A stretch of DNA of 64,000 bases from Aequorivita sp. CIP111184 (GCF_900489465.1 NZ_UEFQ01000016.1:124001-188000), one strand, 5' to 3'; shown: positions 8,970 through 18,092, numbered from the stretch's first letter. Numbers and translations: made by a program. Notes: generated from the sequence alone by a model not told the origin.

Positions 8970-9530
8970 ATGATTACCGATTTTCTAATAAAATTAGTGC
9001 CTTTTACTTGCGAGGAACTCAATGACATTCTTCCTTATTTTGAAAAAGAAAACGTCAAAAAGAATGAGCTGTTAATAAAAGAAGGGCAAATGTGTAGTAA
9101 ATTATATTTTGTAGGTCAGGGTATAGGAAGAAGTTATTACCTTACTAAAGACGGTAAGGATGTAACGCAATGGTTTTTTGGTGTTGATAATTTTATGTCG
9201 AGCGTAGACAGCTTTTTTCAACAAAGTCCAAGCTTTTATTATTTGGAGGTTTTAGAAGATTCTGTTTTGTATAGTATAACAAAGAAAAACATGGATATGT
9301 TATTAGCCAAATACCAAAACATGGAAAAATTTATTAGGTTATTAACCATAGAAACGCTTGCCAAATTTGTCCATAAATTAAACGCTATACAATTCCAGAC
9401 AGCAAAAGAGCGGTATACTTATATGCTCGCAGAATTTCCAGACATTTCGCATCGTGTTCCTTTAGGCCATATTGCCTCTTATCTGGGAATAACACAAGAA
9501 ACACTTAGCCGCATTAGAAAGAATCATTAA
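8970..9530 (+). CDS. Crp/Fnr family transcriptional regulator
   Basis: A 186-residue regulator. An N-terminal cyclic-nucleotide-binding-type beta barrel (about residues 20-115, with KEGQMCSKLYFVGQGIGRSY) precedes a long dimer helix and a short C-terminal helix-turn-helix (about 160-184, HIASYLGITQETLSRIRK). There are no FNR-type cysteines, so an oxygen-sensing cluster is unlikely; the ligand is unknown. The short HTH tail is normal for Bacteroidota members. It lies 90 bp upstream of the TolC-HlyD-permease genes on the same strand and may control them. Confidence 0.93.
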   Translation: MITDFLIKLVPFTCEELNDILPYFEKENVKKNELLIKEGQMCSKLYFVGQGIGRSYYLTKDGKDVTQWFFGVDNFMSSVDSFFQQSPSFYYLEVLEDSVLYSITKKNMDMLLAKYQNMEKFIRLLTIETLAKFVHKLNAIQFQTAKERYTYMLAEFPDISHRVPLGHIASYLGITQETLSRIRKNH

Positions 9531-9620
9531 CATAAAACATGAAGTTTGGTTTTTGATTTAGGTCAAAGGAAAATAATCTTAAAGCCAATAAATTTGTATT
9601 GTAATTGTAAATCATTCAAA

Positions 9621-10994
9621 ATGAAAAACTACAACTCAAGGCTATATTTCTTTTTTATTTTCTCAGTATTTCTGGTTACATCAAGCGCTGTAGCGCAACA
9701 GTTGGATCCAGTTCTTGTGGATCTTATAAATAAAGGACTAAACAAAAGTCATAGTGTTCAAATTCAAAATTTCAATGCTGAACAGGCTAAAATTGACCAA
9801 AAGTTGGCAAAGTCAGTTTTTCTGCCCAAACTCACTTTTAATGGAAGTTACACGCGCCTGGATGATGACATTACTTTTGATGATGACACGCAAAACCTTT
9901 TAATAGCAACACAAAAGCTCCTCATTAAAGAGGCATCTGGTATTCCTTTTAATAGCCCTTTTCCTGAAGGGATTCCTTTAGAGCCTGTTCCATATTTACA
10001 AAGCAAGAACATTCTCAAATCTTCTATGGATTTAGATTGGGTGCTTTTTAGTGGGTTTGAAGCAAGTAATGCACTCAAGGCAAGTAAACATAAAGAGGCA
10101 TCAATAAATTATTTAGCTATGGCCGAAAAAGATAAAATAGCTTTACAAATAATAGAGACCTATGATAAGCTTGCATTGGTATATGCTTCTGAACGTGTAT
10201 TAAATACTTCAGAAAATTTCTTGAACGAACAAGAACACTATGTGAGAAAAGCCATAGAAAATGGTTTGGCAACACCCATTGGCCGTAAGAAAGTTGAACT
10301 AGCACAGCAACAATTGGCTGGTAAAATGCTGGAGTTTAATCAGAATAAAAAGTTGTTGATTGAAGTACTTCACCAACTCACTAATGAAAGTAAGGAGAGC
10401 TTGGCGCTTCTTAATCCTCAATTACAACCCTTAACTGCAAGCTCATTATCAAGGTCTGAAAAAAGAAACGAAATAAAAGCTCTTGAGGAAGCTGAAAAAG
10501 CGACACTTTATAAATCTAAAATGCAAAAAAACAACTTTATACCTAAGCTTGCCTTGAAAGGGCATTATGAATTTTTAGAAGAAGATTTATCGTTGTTAGA
10601 TCCAAAATGGTATGTTGGTGTTGGTGTAAAATGGAATGTATTTGACGCTAACCAATCCCACTTAGAGAGTAAAAAAACTTTAATAGAAGGAAAAAAATAC
10701 AGACAGCAGTTAGAAGAAGCTGATGAAATGATTGCGTTAAGCATTATAAAAGCTGAATTGGCATACGAAGCTTCATTACAAAATAGTGAAATGATACAGA
10801 AAGAAATTGAACTGGCCAATGACACCTATGAAATGATTGATAAGCAGTATAGAAATAATCTGGCGTCAATAAAAGAGGTGCTAGATGCTTTAAATGATTT
10901 AGAAAAAGCAAATTTTAAATTACAACAATCATATTTTGACCAGCGAAGGGCTGTTGCAAATCTGCTAAATGCTAATGGTACACTCAATTACTAA
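9621..10994 (+). CDS. TolC family outer membrane efflux protein
   Basis: A 457-residue outer-membrane channel of the TolC family. I chose ATG at 9621 because it gives a clean signal peptide (MKNYNSRLYFFFIFSVFLV, ending near AVAQQ); a longer frame from TTG at 9546 adds a polar tail in front of it. Two repeated helical modules follow, with coiled-coil-rich segments around residues 170-280 and 370-450, as in TolC. The C-terminus ends with NLLNANGTLNY. It starts an export operon with the HlyD-type adaptor 21 bp downstream and the ABC-2 permease after that. Confidence 0.93.
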   Translation: MKNYNSRLYFFFIFSVFLVTSSAVAQQLDPVLVDLINKGLNKSHSVQIQNFNAEQAKIDQKLAKSVFLPKLTFNGSYTRLDDDITFDDDTQNLLIATQKLLIKEASGIPFNSPFPEGIPLEPVPYLQSKNILKSSMDLDWVLFSGFEASNALKASKHKEASINYLAMAEKDKIALQIIETYDKLALVYASERVLNTSENFLNEQEHYVRKAIENGLATPIGRKKVELAQQQLAGKMLEFNQNKKLLIEVLHQLTNESKESLALLNPQLQPLTASSLSRSEKRNEIKALEEAEKATLYKSKMQKNNFIPKLALKGHYEFLEEDLSLLDPKWYVGVGVKWNVFDANQSHLESKKTLIEGKKYRQQLEEADEMIALSIIKAELAYEASLQNSEMIQKEIELANDTYEMIDKQYRNNLASIKEVLDALNDLEKANFKLQQSYFDQRRAVANLLNANGTLNY

Positions 10995-11015
10995 TAACCT
11001 GATAAAATTTTTAAA

Positions 11016-11978
11016 ATGAAATCAATAACAAACATAGGTATTCTTTCAATTCTAATGATGTCATTAATTTCTTGCGGAAATGATAATACAATTACAGATT
11101 ACAGGGGAAAGGTAAAGTTTGAAACCATATCAGTAAGTAGTAAACTCGCAGGAAGAGTTAGCAAGATTTATGTTGAAGAAGGCCAAACTGTAAAAAAAGG
11201 AGATACGCTTGCCTACATTGATATCCCCGAGGTAAATGCTAAAATGATGCAGGCAGAAGGTGCAATAACATCTGCACAAGGTCAGCTAAATATGGCCAAT
11301 AAAGGTGCCACAGCAGAGCAATTAAATCAAATTGACGGTCAAATTGATGCAAGCCGAGCGCAATTAAACTTTGCTCAAGAATCTTATAATAGAATGCAAG
11401 CTATGTACAAAGACTCTCTTATAAGTTTACAGCAATTTGATGAAGTTAAAATGAAGCTTGAAATAGCAAAGGCACAAGTGTCATCATTAGCTGCTAAACG
11501 CAAGGAGGTGAGTAGCAGCGCAAGAGTTGAACAAATTGATCAAGCTAAAGGCCAACTAGATCGAGCTGTTGGTGCTAAAGAAGAAGTGCTTTCAGCAGAA
11601 AATGAAAAATATCTGATAGCACCCGCAAGCATGACAATTGAGACTATAAGCCTTCAAGAAGGCGAATTATTAACACCTGGTTATGCATTGTTCAATGGTT
11701 ATGAAAAGGGTAGTATGTATTTTCGATTTACAGTGCCAGAATCAAAAGTGTATGATTTTGAAGTTGGTAAAAAGATAACCTTAGTCAACCCATATACAAA
11801 GCAGGAGACTAGCGGTGAAATCTCCACGATAAAACAATTGGCAAATTATGCTGACATTACGAGCACAGCACCTTTGTATAACTTATCCGAATCTATCTAT
11901 GAATTAAAAGTTGTTCCAATTTCAAATGAAGCGAATCAATCGTATTTTCTAAATGCAACTATTCTTATTAAGCAATAA
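11016..11978 (+). CDS. HlyD-type periplasmic adaptor lipoprotein
   Basis: A 320-residue membrane fusion protein that should link the inner-membrane permease to the TolC channel. It has an SPII signal (SILMMSLISCGND, Cys about residue 20). A split biotinyl-lipoyl barrel follows (VSSKLAGRVSKIYVEEGQTV near residues 40-60, and LIAPASMTIETISLQEGE near 200-217). Two long helices form a coiled-coil hairpin between these halves. The sequence matches the YhiI/EmrA-like group. The stop at 11978 and the permease ATG at 11983 are four bases apart, so expression is likely coupled. Confidence 0.93.
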   Translation: MKSITNIGILSILMMSLISCGNDNTITDYRGKVKFETISVSSKLAGRVSKIYVEEGQTVKKGDTLAYIDIPEVNAKMMQAEGAITSAQGQLNMANKGATAEQLNQIDGQIDASRAQLNFAQESYNRMQAMYKDSLISLQQFDEVKMKLEIAKAQVSSLAAKRKEVSSSARVEQIDQAKGQLDRAVGAKEEVLSAENEKYLIAPASMTIETISLQEGELLTPGYALFNGYEKGSMYFRFTVPESKVYDFEVGKKITLVNPYTKQETSGEISTIKQLANYADITSTAPLYNLSESIYELKVVPISNEANQSYFLNATILIKQ

Positions 11979-11982
11979 ACTT

Positions 11983-13167
11983 ATGAAAGATTTTTTCAGA
12001 TTGGTAAAAGTAGAGTTTAAACGTATTTTTTCGAATAATGTTTTACTTGCCATTTTTATAGGAGCACCTATTTTTTACGGACTCATATTCGGTTATGTCT
12101 ATCAGCAAGGGAATGTTGTAAACTTGCCTATAGTAATAGTAGATCAAGATAACAGCCCTACTTCAGATAAGATAATTGATGCTTTTTCAGATAATGAAGT
12201 TTTATTGATAAGTGATGTTCGGTACACTCCAGGGAATATTTTGGCTGAAATGCCAAAAAAGCAATATGTAGCTGTTATAACACTGCCAACTAATTTTGAA
12301 GCGGACATTCTTCAAAAAAGACATCCCGAAATTAGAGTTGATTTAAATATGGCAAATATTGTGAATGCCAATACAGCTAGTAAAAGCATTCAGTCGGTTT
12401 TAATGACGCTTAATGCCGGAATTGAAATAGAAGGTCTAAAGAAAACTGGGCTACATCCAACTCAAGCAGCTGCAGCCTATGAAAGTTTTAAAATTAATTT
12501 TAATAAGCTTTACAATTCTACAGGAAACTATGTAACTTTTATGTTGCCGGGTATGCTCGCAGCAATAATGCAACAAATTATATTTTTAGCAATGGCTTTG
12601 GTGTTTGCTAGAGATTTTGAAGATGGGTATTTTGGAAAATTGGTTAAGGAAAGTAGGTTTTCCCTGTATCATATAGCCGTTAAATCTACACCGTTTTTGT
12701 TGATGATCCCCATAATGTGGGTAATTGTAAGCCTTTTTATACCCTACTTTCAGATTGAAGCAGCTATATTTAACTTTCCCATGCTTATTTTAGTAACGCT
12801 TTTAACGTTGGCATCTATGTTTATTGGGATGCTTTTTTCAATTGCAATTCCAAGTCAATTAAAAGCAACTGAACTTTTAATGGTAATTTCTACTCCAGCT
12901 TTTGTTCTTAGTGGATTTACTTGGCCAACATTAGCTTTTCCTGATGCTATTTCTAATGTAGCTCAATTTATACCATTAACACAGTTTTTAAGTGCTTTTA
13001 GAAAAATAGCTTTTTATGGGGGAGATGTAGCATCCATAGCTCCCGAAATCAAAATATTATTAACTATTGTTTTCGTCACATTTATAGCCATGGTACTGCT
13101 GCTTCAGTTTAAAATTTATAGATATCGAAAAAATCCAAAAGAACCATTGGCGCTACCAAAGGACTAA
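11983..13167 (+). CDS. ABC-2 type transporter permease
   Basis: A 394-residue inner-membrane permease. One N-terminal membrane helix (about 20-40) is followed by a large extracytoplasmic domain (about 45-180) and then five C-terminal helices (about 185-385), the YhhJ/YbhR arrangement. I chose ATG at 11983 (MKDFFRLVKVEFKRIF) rather than the frame start at 11953, which overlaps the HlyD gene. Such permeases work with an ATP-binding subunit, but no ABC ATPase gene is present in this operon or elsewhere in the window. The ATPase must be encoded elsewhere, or the pump uses a shared one. Confidence 0.93.
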   Translation: MKDFFRLVKVEFKRIFSNNVLLAIFIGAPIFYGLIFGYVYQQGNVVNLPIVIVDQDNSPTSDKIIDAFSDNEVLLISDVRYTPGNILAEMPKKQYVAVITLPTNFEADILQKRHPEIRVDLNMANIVNANTASKSIQSVLMTLNAGIEIEGLKKTGLHPTQAAAAYESFKINFNKLYNSTGNYVTFMLPGMLAAIMQQIIFLAMALVFARDFEDGYFGKLVKESRFSLYHIAVKSTPFLLMIPIMWVIVSLFIPYFQIEAAIFNFPMLILVTLLTLASMFIGMLFSIAIPSQLKATELLMVISTPAFVLSGFTWPTLAFPDAISNVAQFIPLTQFLSAFRKIAFYGGDVASIAPEIKILLTIVFVTFIAMVLLLQFKIYRYRKNPKEPLALPKD

Positions 13168-13172
13168 TAACA

Positions 13173-13292
13173 TTGAAAGAAAAGAAAACTGCGGGCGGTT
13201 TTTCTAAGGAATACAATCCAAATGTTCTGTGTGATTATGAGAGTGAGGTAATCGCAACTTTAATACTAAATCACTTTAAAGTATCGAACTAA
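13173..13292 (+). CDS. Possible 39-residue small protein
   Basis: An open frame from TTG at 13173, five bases after the permease stop, to TAA at 13290-13292. The TAA shares its last base with the ATG of the DoxX gene (TAATG), an arrangement typical of translational coupling. The product would begin LKEKKTAGGFSKEYNP and end LILNHFKVSN; it is soluble and I recognise no family. The tight packing on both sides argues for translation, while the TTG start and short length argue against. It could also be the decayed end of a longer gene. Confidence 0.35.
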   Translation: MKEKKTAGGFSKEYNPNVLCDYESEVIATLILNHFKVSN

Positions 13293-13717
13293 TGAAAGAA
13301 GATGTAAAAACAACACGTATTCAAAATATATTCAGAATTCTATTGGCGGTTTTTATGATTTATGCGGGGTTTAGCCACTTAACATTTAACAGGATAGATT
13401 TTCATGCTCAGGTTCCAGATTGGGTTCCGTTGAGCAAAGATCTGGTTGTGATAGTGTCGGGAATCGTAGAAATGGGCTTAGGCCTTGCCTTATTGTTATG
13501 GAAAAAACACCGTGTTAAAATTGGATGGACATTGGCGCTATTTTTTGTTCTTGTTTTTCCAGGAAATGTTGCCCAATATCTGGACGGAAAAGATGCTTTT
13601 GGAGCCCTAAATTCTGATACCGCTCGTTTAATTAGGCTTTTTTTTCAACCGGTACTTATAGCTTGGGCAATTTGGTCATCTGGCGCATGGCAAACTTGGA
13701 GGAATTCTAAAAAATAA
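13292..13717 (+). CDS. DoxX-like membrane protein
   Basis: A 141-residue protein with four membrane segments, in the DoxX-like superfamily. Characteristic parts are the first helix with MIYAGFSHLTF (about residues 21-31), VPLSKDLVVIVSGIVEMGLGLAL in the middle, and a FPGNVAQYLDGKDAFG loop near 89-104. Related proteins are often found beside oxidoreductases and redox-stress genes, which fits the oxidoreductase 18 bp downstream. The exact role is unknown. Its start codon overlaps the stop of the small frame at 13173 by one base. Confidence 0.9.
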   Translation: MKEDVKTTRIQNIFRILLAVFMIYAGFSHLTFNRIDFHAQVPDWVPLSKDLVVIVSGIVEMGLGLALLLWKKHRVKIGWTLALFFVLVFPGNVAQYLDGKDAFGALNSDTARLIRLFFQPVLIAWAIWSSGAWQTWRNSKK

Positions 13718-13735
13718 ATAAAAACTAAAATCATT

Positions 13736-14719
13736 ATGAAAGCATTACAAATAGTAAAATACGGAGCAATTAAAGATAGTCTATCAATCAATGAGGTAAA
13801 AAAACCGGCTATTAAACCAAACGATATTTTAGTTGAGGTTAAAGCAGCTTCAATCAATCCTATTGACTACAAATTGGTGGAAGGACATTTAAAAGATATG
13901 ATTTCTTTAAAATTTCCAAGTACAATTGGATACGACGTTAGCGGCGTGGTTGCTGAAAAAGGTACCGATGTTATAAATTTCGAAATAGGGGATGAAGTAT
14001 ATTCCAGAGTGCCACAAGAACAAATGGGTACCTTGGCAGAATATGTAGCGGTCAATTATAAGGTTGTTGCTAAAAAACCAAAAAACAGTTCTTTTGAAGA
14101 AGCAGCGGCATTGCCACTAACAGGTCTTACAGCAATGCAAGCCCTAGAAAGTGTTGGTATAAAAGAAAATGATAGGATTCTTATTCATGCAGGATCTGGT
14201 GGTGTGGGTAGCTTTGCCATTCAATATGCCAAAGCTAAAGGCGCTATAGTATACACTACTACCAGTAGTAAAAATGTAGATTGGGTTAAAGCTTTGGGTG
14301 CTGACCGAGTAATTGATTATAAAACTGAAGACTATAAAGAGGTTGCAAAAAATTTGGATATTGTTTTTGATACCTTAGGGAAAGATTACACTTTTGATGC
14401 CTTTGAAATCATTAAAGAAGGCGGAAGAGTTGCCACTATAGTAGGTCCTCCAGATGAAGAAACGGCAAAGCAAATGGGTATGTCAGATTATAAATTGCCC
14501 GAAAAATTATCAAAACTGATAGAAAAGAAATCAGCTACTTATAAATTAACCTGGATGCAGCCTAATGCTGAACAGCTGAACACTATTAAAACTTTGGTTG
14601 AAAATGGAGCTATTAAGCCCGTAATAGATTTTATTTATTCTCTCGAAGATGCGGTAGATGCTTACGAATATCTAGCAACAGGTAAAGCTAAGGGAAAAGT
14701 AATTATTAGTCTTTCCTAA
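13736..14719 (+). CDS. NAD(P)-dependent quinone-type oxidoreductase (zinc-free MDR family)
   Basis: A 327-residue member of the medium-chain dehydrogenase/reductase superfamily. It has an N-terminal GroES-like domain (about 1-120, with PNDILVEVKAASINPIDYK) and a Rossmann domain with the nucleotide-binding segment HAGSGGVGSFAIQYAKAKGA (about residues 149-168). The structural-zinc cysteines and catalytic zinc ligands of alcohol dehydrogenases are absent, so it is probably a quinone or enone reductase. It sits 18 bp after the DoxX gene in the same operon. The substrate cannot be told. Confidence 0.94.
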   Translation: MKALQIVKYGAIKDSLSINEVKKPAIKPNDILVEVKAASINPIDYKLVEGHLKDMISLKFPSTIGYDVSGVVAEKGTDVINFEIGDEVYSRVPQEQMGTLAEYVAVNYKVVAKKPKNSSFEEAAALPLTGLTAMQALESVGIKENDRILIHAGSGGVGSFAIQYAKAKGAIVYTTTSSKNVDWVKALGADRVIDYKTEDYKEVAKNLDIVFDTLGKDYTFDAFEIIKEGGRVATIVGPPDEETAKQMGMSDYKLPEKLSKLIEKKSATYKLTWMQPNAEQLNTIKTLVENGAIKPVIDFIYSLEDAVDAYEYLATGKAKGKVIISLS

Positions 14720-14887
14720 ATAATTTAGGGGTTGAACTAATCACTATCTAAAAATAACGAAATGAAGAATAATCCAAAATTACAGAAAAATGGATGAGTA
14801 GCGGGCGAACTAAAAATTAGAAAATCACGCAGGTATTTTTAAGGTATTGATGTGAAATTATATAATAATTAATTAAAAAATAAAATT

Positions 14888-15784
14888 ATGAATATTAAAA
14901 ATGTAACCATAGCAGGAAGCGGGGTTTTGGGATACCAAATTGCTTTTCAAACTGCATTTCACGGGTTTAATGTAACAGTATACGATATTAATGATGAAGT
15001 TTTGGAAAAAGCGAAATCAAGATTCAACACATTGAGTGAGGCATATAAAACAGATTTAAACGCTACTCAAGAACAGTTAGACCAAACATTTAAAAACTTG
15101 AGTTACACTTCAGACTTAAAAGAAGCTGTAAAAGATGCCGATTTAGTAATTGAATCTGTTCCTGAAAATCCATCTATTAAAATAGATTTTTATAAAAAAC
15201 TAGCAGCTGTAGCTCCACAGAAAACGATTTTTGCCAGTAATTCATCTACAATGTTGCCTAGCAAGTTTGCAGAATCAACTGGGAGGCCAACTAAATTTGC
15301 AGCCCTGCATTTTGCCAATGAAATATGGAAACACAACACGGCTGAAATTATGGGGCATCCAGGAACAGATCCAGAAGTATTTGATACCCTTGTTGCGTTT
15401 GCAAAATCTATCGGAATGGTCGCTTTACCATTACAGAAAGAACAACCTGGGTATATTGTTAATTCATTACTTGTTCCTTTATTAGGTGCAGCGTTGGATT
15501 TATTGGTTAGAGGAGTGGCAGATGTTCAAACCATAGATAAAACTTGGATGGTGGCAACAGGCGCTCCCACTGGCCCTTTTGCTATTTTAGATGTCGTTGG
15601 AATCACCACTGCATATAACATCAATAAAATGGAAGCTGAAAAAACAGGAGACTCTGGGAAACAACAAGTGGTTAATTATCTAAAAGAAAATTTCATAGAT
15701 AAAGGAAAGTTGGGCGTAGCTTCTGGTGAAGGTTTTTATACCTATCCAAATCCTTCGTTCAAAAAAGCTGACTTTCTAAAATAA
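14888..15784 (+). CDS. 3-hydroxyacyl-CoA dehydrogenase family protein
   Basis: A 298-residue NAD-dependent dehydrogenase. The Rossmann motif GSGVLGYQIAFQTAFHG is near residues 10-26. The VIESVPENPSIKIDFYKKL and FASNSSTMLPSKFA segments (about 88-125) match 3-hydroxybutyryl-CoA dehydrogenases, including the catalytic Ser. The usual HFFNPVxxMxLVE stretch is altered to LHFANEIWKHNTAEIM, keeping His and Glu, so substrate preference may differ from the classic enzyme. A C-terminal helical domain follows (about 190-298). A 168-bp A+T-rich gap separates it from the oxidoreductase gene, and a strong terminator follows at 15891. Confidence 0.93.
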   Translation: MNIKNVTIAGSGVLGYQIAFQTAFHGFNVTVYDINDEVLEKAKSRFNTLSEAYKTDLNATQEQLDQTFKNLSYTSDLKEAVKDADLVIESVPENPSIKIDFYKKLAAVAPQKTIFASNSSTMLPSKFAESTGRPTKFAALHFANEIWKHNTAEIMGHPGTDPEVFDTLVAFAKSIGMVALPLQKEQPGYIVNSLLVPLLGAALDLLVRGVADVQTIDKTWMVATGAPTGPFAILDVVGITTAYNINKMEAEKTGDSGKQQVVNYLKENFIDKGKLGVASGEGFYTYPNPSFKKADFLK

Positions 15785-15890
15785 GATCATAGCGATATTA
15801 GAAGATTTGTAGTGGCGTCTTGCTACAATAACATCAATCGCGTCAGTGATATATTGAGTTTAAAGACCAATTTTTAGATTAGAGAGGAAC

Positions 15891-15928
15891 AAAAAAGCCC
15901 CAACAAGTAAACTTGTTCGGGCTTTTTT
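15891..15928 (+). terminator. Bidirectional intrinsic terminator
   Basis: AAAAAAGCCC and GGGCTTTTTT flank an inner stem AACAAG/CTTGTT with a TAAA loop. The A-run on one side and T-run on the other let it work for both the upstream dehydrogenase (+) and the convergent VOC gene (-). Confidence 0.93.
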
Positions 15929-15958
15929 AAAATTAGCGGAATTTTCTAGAAAACCGTT

Positions 15959-16360
15959 TTATTTTTTATAATTAATCATCCAATTTATACCGTATTGGTC
16001 AGTGCACCGTCCGTAATGGGCACCCCAAGAAGTTTTTTGAAATGAAGTATGTACTTGGCCACGCTTTGAGAGTGATTCAAAAACCTCACGGCCTTCATCT
16101 TCCGAATCAACATCCACTCCTAACTGTAAAGTTGTTCCTTCACTTAATGGTGTGTCGGGAGCGGCATCATATCCTAAAAGAATAAAATTTTTATTTTTTA
16201 ATTCTGCGTGCTGCCACTTTTTTCTATAATTCTCAGGAATGTCAATTTCTTTATTTTCATAGGTTTCTGTATTATGTATTTCGCCTCCAAAAATTTCTTG
16301 ATAAAAATGAAATGCTTCTTTACAATTTCCTCGAAACGATAAATAGGGTTCAATTCTCAT
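15959..16360 (-). CDS. VOC family protein (PhnB/glyoxalase-like)
   Basis: A 133-residue small protein of the vicinal-oxygen-chelate fold, similar to the PhnB/3-demethylubiquinone-like group. It begins MRIEPYLSFRGNCKEAFHFY, the family's N-terminal pattern, and ends with WGAHYGRCTDQYGINWMINY, the usual C-terminal beta-strand motif. Members include resistance and glyoxalase-like enzymes, but many have no known activity, so no reaction is assigned. It stands alone between a terminator and an inverted repeat. Confidence 0.92.
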   Translation of the reverse strand: MRIEPYLSFRGNCKEAFHFYQEIFGGEIHNTETYENKEIDIPENYRKKWQHAELKNKNFILLGYDAAPDTPLSEGTTLQLGVDVDSEDEGREVFESLSKRGQVHTSFQKTSWGAHYGRCTDQYGINWMINYKK

Positions 16361-16389
16361 AGTGTTTTTTTTAATTATTGATAATAATA

Positions 16390-16425
16390 CTGGATAGGGA
16401 TGAGTATAAATAATTCCCTATCCAG
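16390..16425 (-). terminator. 10-bp inverted repeat after the DUF1328 gene
   Basis: CTGGATAGGG (16390-16399) and CCCTATCCAG (16416-16425) pair perfectly around a 16-base loop. It lies 23 bp past the stop of the DUF1328 gene and 30 bp before the VOC start, so it probably ends the DUF1328 transcript. There is no clean T-run, so an operator for the VOC gene is an alternative. Confidence 0.55.
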
Positions 16426-16447
16426 GTAGGTATTGTTTGTGTAATGA

Positions 16448-16609
16448 CTATTTTCTAAATAGACGGGAAAGTAATCCAAGTACTAATAGTACTAAGAAAA
16501 TATAGAAAATAATTTGGGCAATGTCAGTTGCGCCTTCAGCAATTCCGCCAAATCCAAAAATGGCTGCGATAATAGCAATTACAAGAAAAATAATAATCCA
16601 ACGTATCAT
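16448..16609 (-). CDS. DUF1328 small membrane protein (YtjA type)
   Basis: A 53-residue protein with two hydrophobic helices. It starts [20 protein letters not shown], continues [20 protein letters not shown], and ends with basic SRLFRK. This is the compact DUF1328/YtjA pattern of two membrane helices linked by a GxGGxA-type turn. The function is unknown; such proteins are often found with stress genes, which fits the region that follows. The coordinates come from reading the complementary strand directly. Confidence 0.92.
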   Translation of the reverse strand: MIRWIIIFLVIAIIAAIFGFGGIAEGATDIAQIIFYIFLVLLVLGLLSRLFRK

Positions 16610-16983
16610 AATGTGTAGTTTTTTGTTAGTATGTCAATAAAATTATAACAGATTTTGAAGGTTTAAAAGAATTTTTTAAGAATTTAACAGCGAAAGTTAA
16701 AGTTTTGAAAACTCAAAGTTTAACTTTCATTAATACAATTTATGAAATTGACATTCAACAAATAAAAAATTTAGAGTAGTAATGAGTACTGACAAAAGGT
16801 GTTTAACAATTTTACTTATTATTCCAAAAAGAGTATTTTGCGGAAGAGTGCATTATCTTAAAAAGTAAGAAAATTTTTCATCTTAATTATTTTGATTTGA
16901 TCATTTAGCAAACTGCATATCGAAATTTTTAAGTTTAAGCATTTTTAATAGCTTTTGATTTAACCTTTAATAATCTATAAATT
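16610..16983. other. Intergenic region between DUF1328 and the AraC gene
   Basis: 374 very A+T-rich bases without a supported gene. They must hold the promoters of both divergent genes. The only clear structure is the nested inverted repeat at 16692-16728. Confidence 0.5.
16692..16728. repeat. Nested inverted repeat, possible operator
   Basis: GAAAGTTAAA (16692-16701) and TTTAACTTTC (16719-16728) form a perfect 10-bp inverted repeat. Between them GTTTT/AAAAC can also pair. It lies 83 bp upstream of the DUF1328 start and about 255 bp upstream of the AraC-type gene, so a regulator-binding role is possible. Confidence 0.5.
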
Positions 16984-18012
16984 ATGCAGACAATTACCTG
17001 CCATTCTATTCCATTTAAGGAAGTTCTTAATGATCTTGCAATTGAATTAGAAACTAGCTACACACAATCCTGCGAAGAATACACATTGATAATACCCGAA
17101 AAATATGGTAGCGGCAGCATTAAGGGAATAAATTTTAAAGAAGGTCTAGGGCTGCTTTTCTATAACTGTACCTTTAATGAAGATTTAGAAATCCATTTTA
17201 TTGTTAATGAAGTCCATCCCTTAAAATTCTTATTTTGTGAAAAGGGCGGATTTTCCCATCATTTCCAAAATAAAGAAGAGCAACATAAAGTAAGAGTATT
17301 GGAGAATATTATAGTTGCCAGTAATAAAAAAAATGGACACGTTCTGCGTTTTAAAGCAGGTGTTCATACTATTATAAACAGTCTAGAAATAAATAGGGAG
17401 CTGTTTATTAAAACAATGGCTTGTCAAATCCAGAGCTTGGATAGCGTTCTTGAAAAGTTATTTTTAGATACAAAAGCAAGTGAGCAATTTTATTACCATG
17501 GAGATTACAGCGTTCAAATGGCAGATTTATTTGAGCGAATCAATTCCAATCAACTTAATAATTTTATAAGAACCATATTTTTACATGGAAGTGCTTATAA
17601 GTTGCTTACTATTCAAATTGTGGAATATCACGACTCAAAAAATTCGGAGGGAAATCAGTCATTGTTAAAAAGACGCGATCAGATTTTAATTATGGAGGCA
17701 GCGGCATTAATTGAGAATGATATCTTGGATTTTAAAACCATAAAAAAATTAGCTGATCATATAGGTCTTAACCCCACAAAACTTCAAAACGGATTTAAGC
17801 ATATTTATGGCACTACTATTAATGAATTTGTGCAAAATAGAAGACTGGATTTGGCCAAGAATTTAATAAAAGGAACAGACCATTCCTTTTCTGAAATTGC
17901 ATACATGGTAGGAATTTCAAGTAAAAGTTATTTTTCAAAAATGTTTAAGGACAAATATGGACTTACTCCCTCAGATATTCGAAAGAAAAAAAGTAAAGAT
18001 TCTCAAAGATAA
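16984..18012 (+). CDS. AraC family transcriptional regulator
   Basis: A 342-residue regulator. The C-terminal 100 residues form the AraC/XylS double helix-turn-helix (first HTH around KTIKKLADHIGLNPTKLQ, second around FSEIAYMVGISSKSYFSKMF, then the GLTPSDIRKK tail). The N-terminal 220 residues are a variable sensing domain, with no membrane segment and no recognisable ligand motif. It stands alone, divergent from the DUF1328 gene and at the edge of a stress-gene region. Targets are unknown. Confidence 0.94.
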   Translation: MQTITCHSIPFKEVLNDLAIELETSYTQSCEEYTLIIPEKYGSGSIKGINFKEGLGLLFYNCTFNEDLEIHFIVNEVHPLKFLFCEKGGFSHHFQNKEEQHKVRVLENIIVASNKKNGHVLRFKAGVHTIINSLEINRELFIKTMACQIQSLDSVLEKLFLDTKASEQFYYHGDYSVQMADLFERINSNQLNNFIRTIFLHGSAYKLLTIQIVEYHDSKNSEGNQSLLKRRDQILIMEAAALIENDILDFKTIKKLADHIGLNPTKLQNGFKHIYGTTINEFVQNRRLDLAKNLIKGTDHSFSEIAYMVGISSKSYFSKMFKDKYGLTPSDIRKKKSKDSQR

Positions 18013-18092
18013 TTTAATTACTCTCCAATAAAAGCCACTTAGCTCCTAATTAAAGGCCTATGCAAAAATGATTTAGCGCCCAATTTCTTGAG

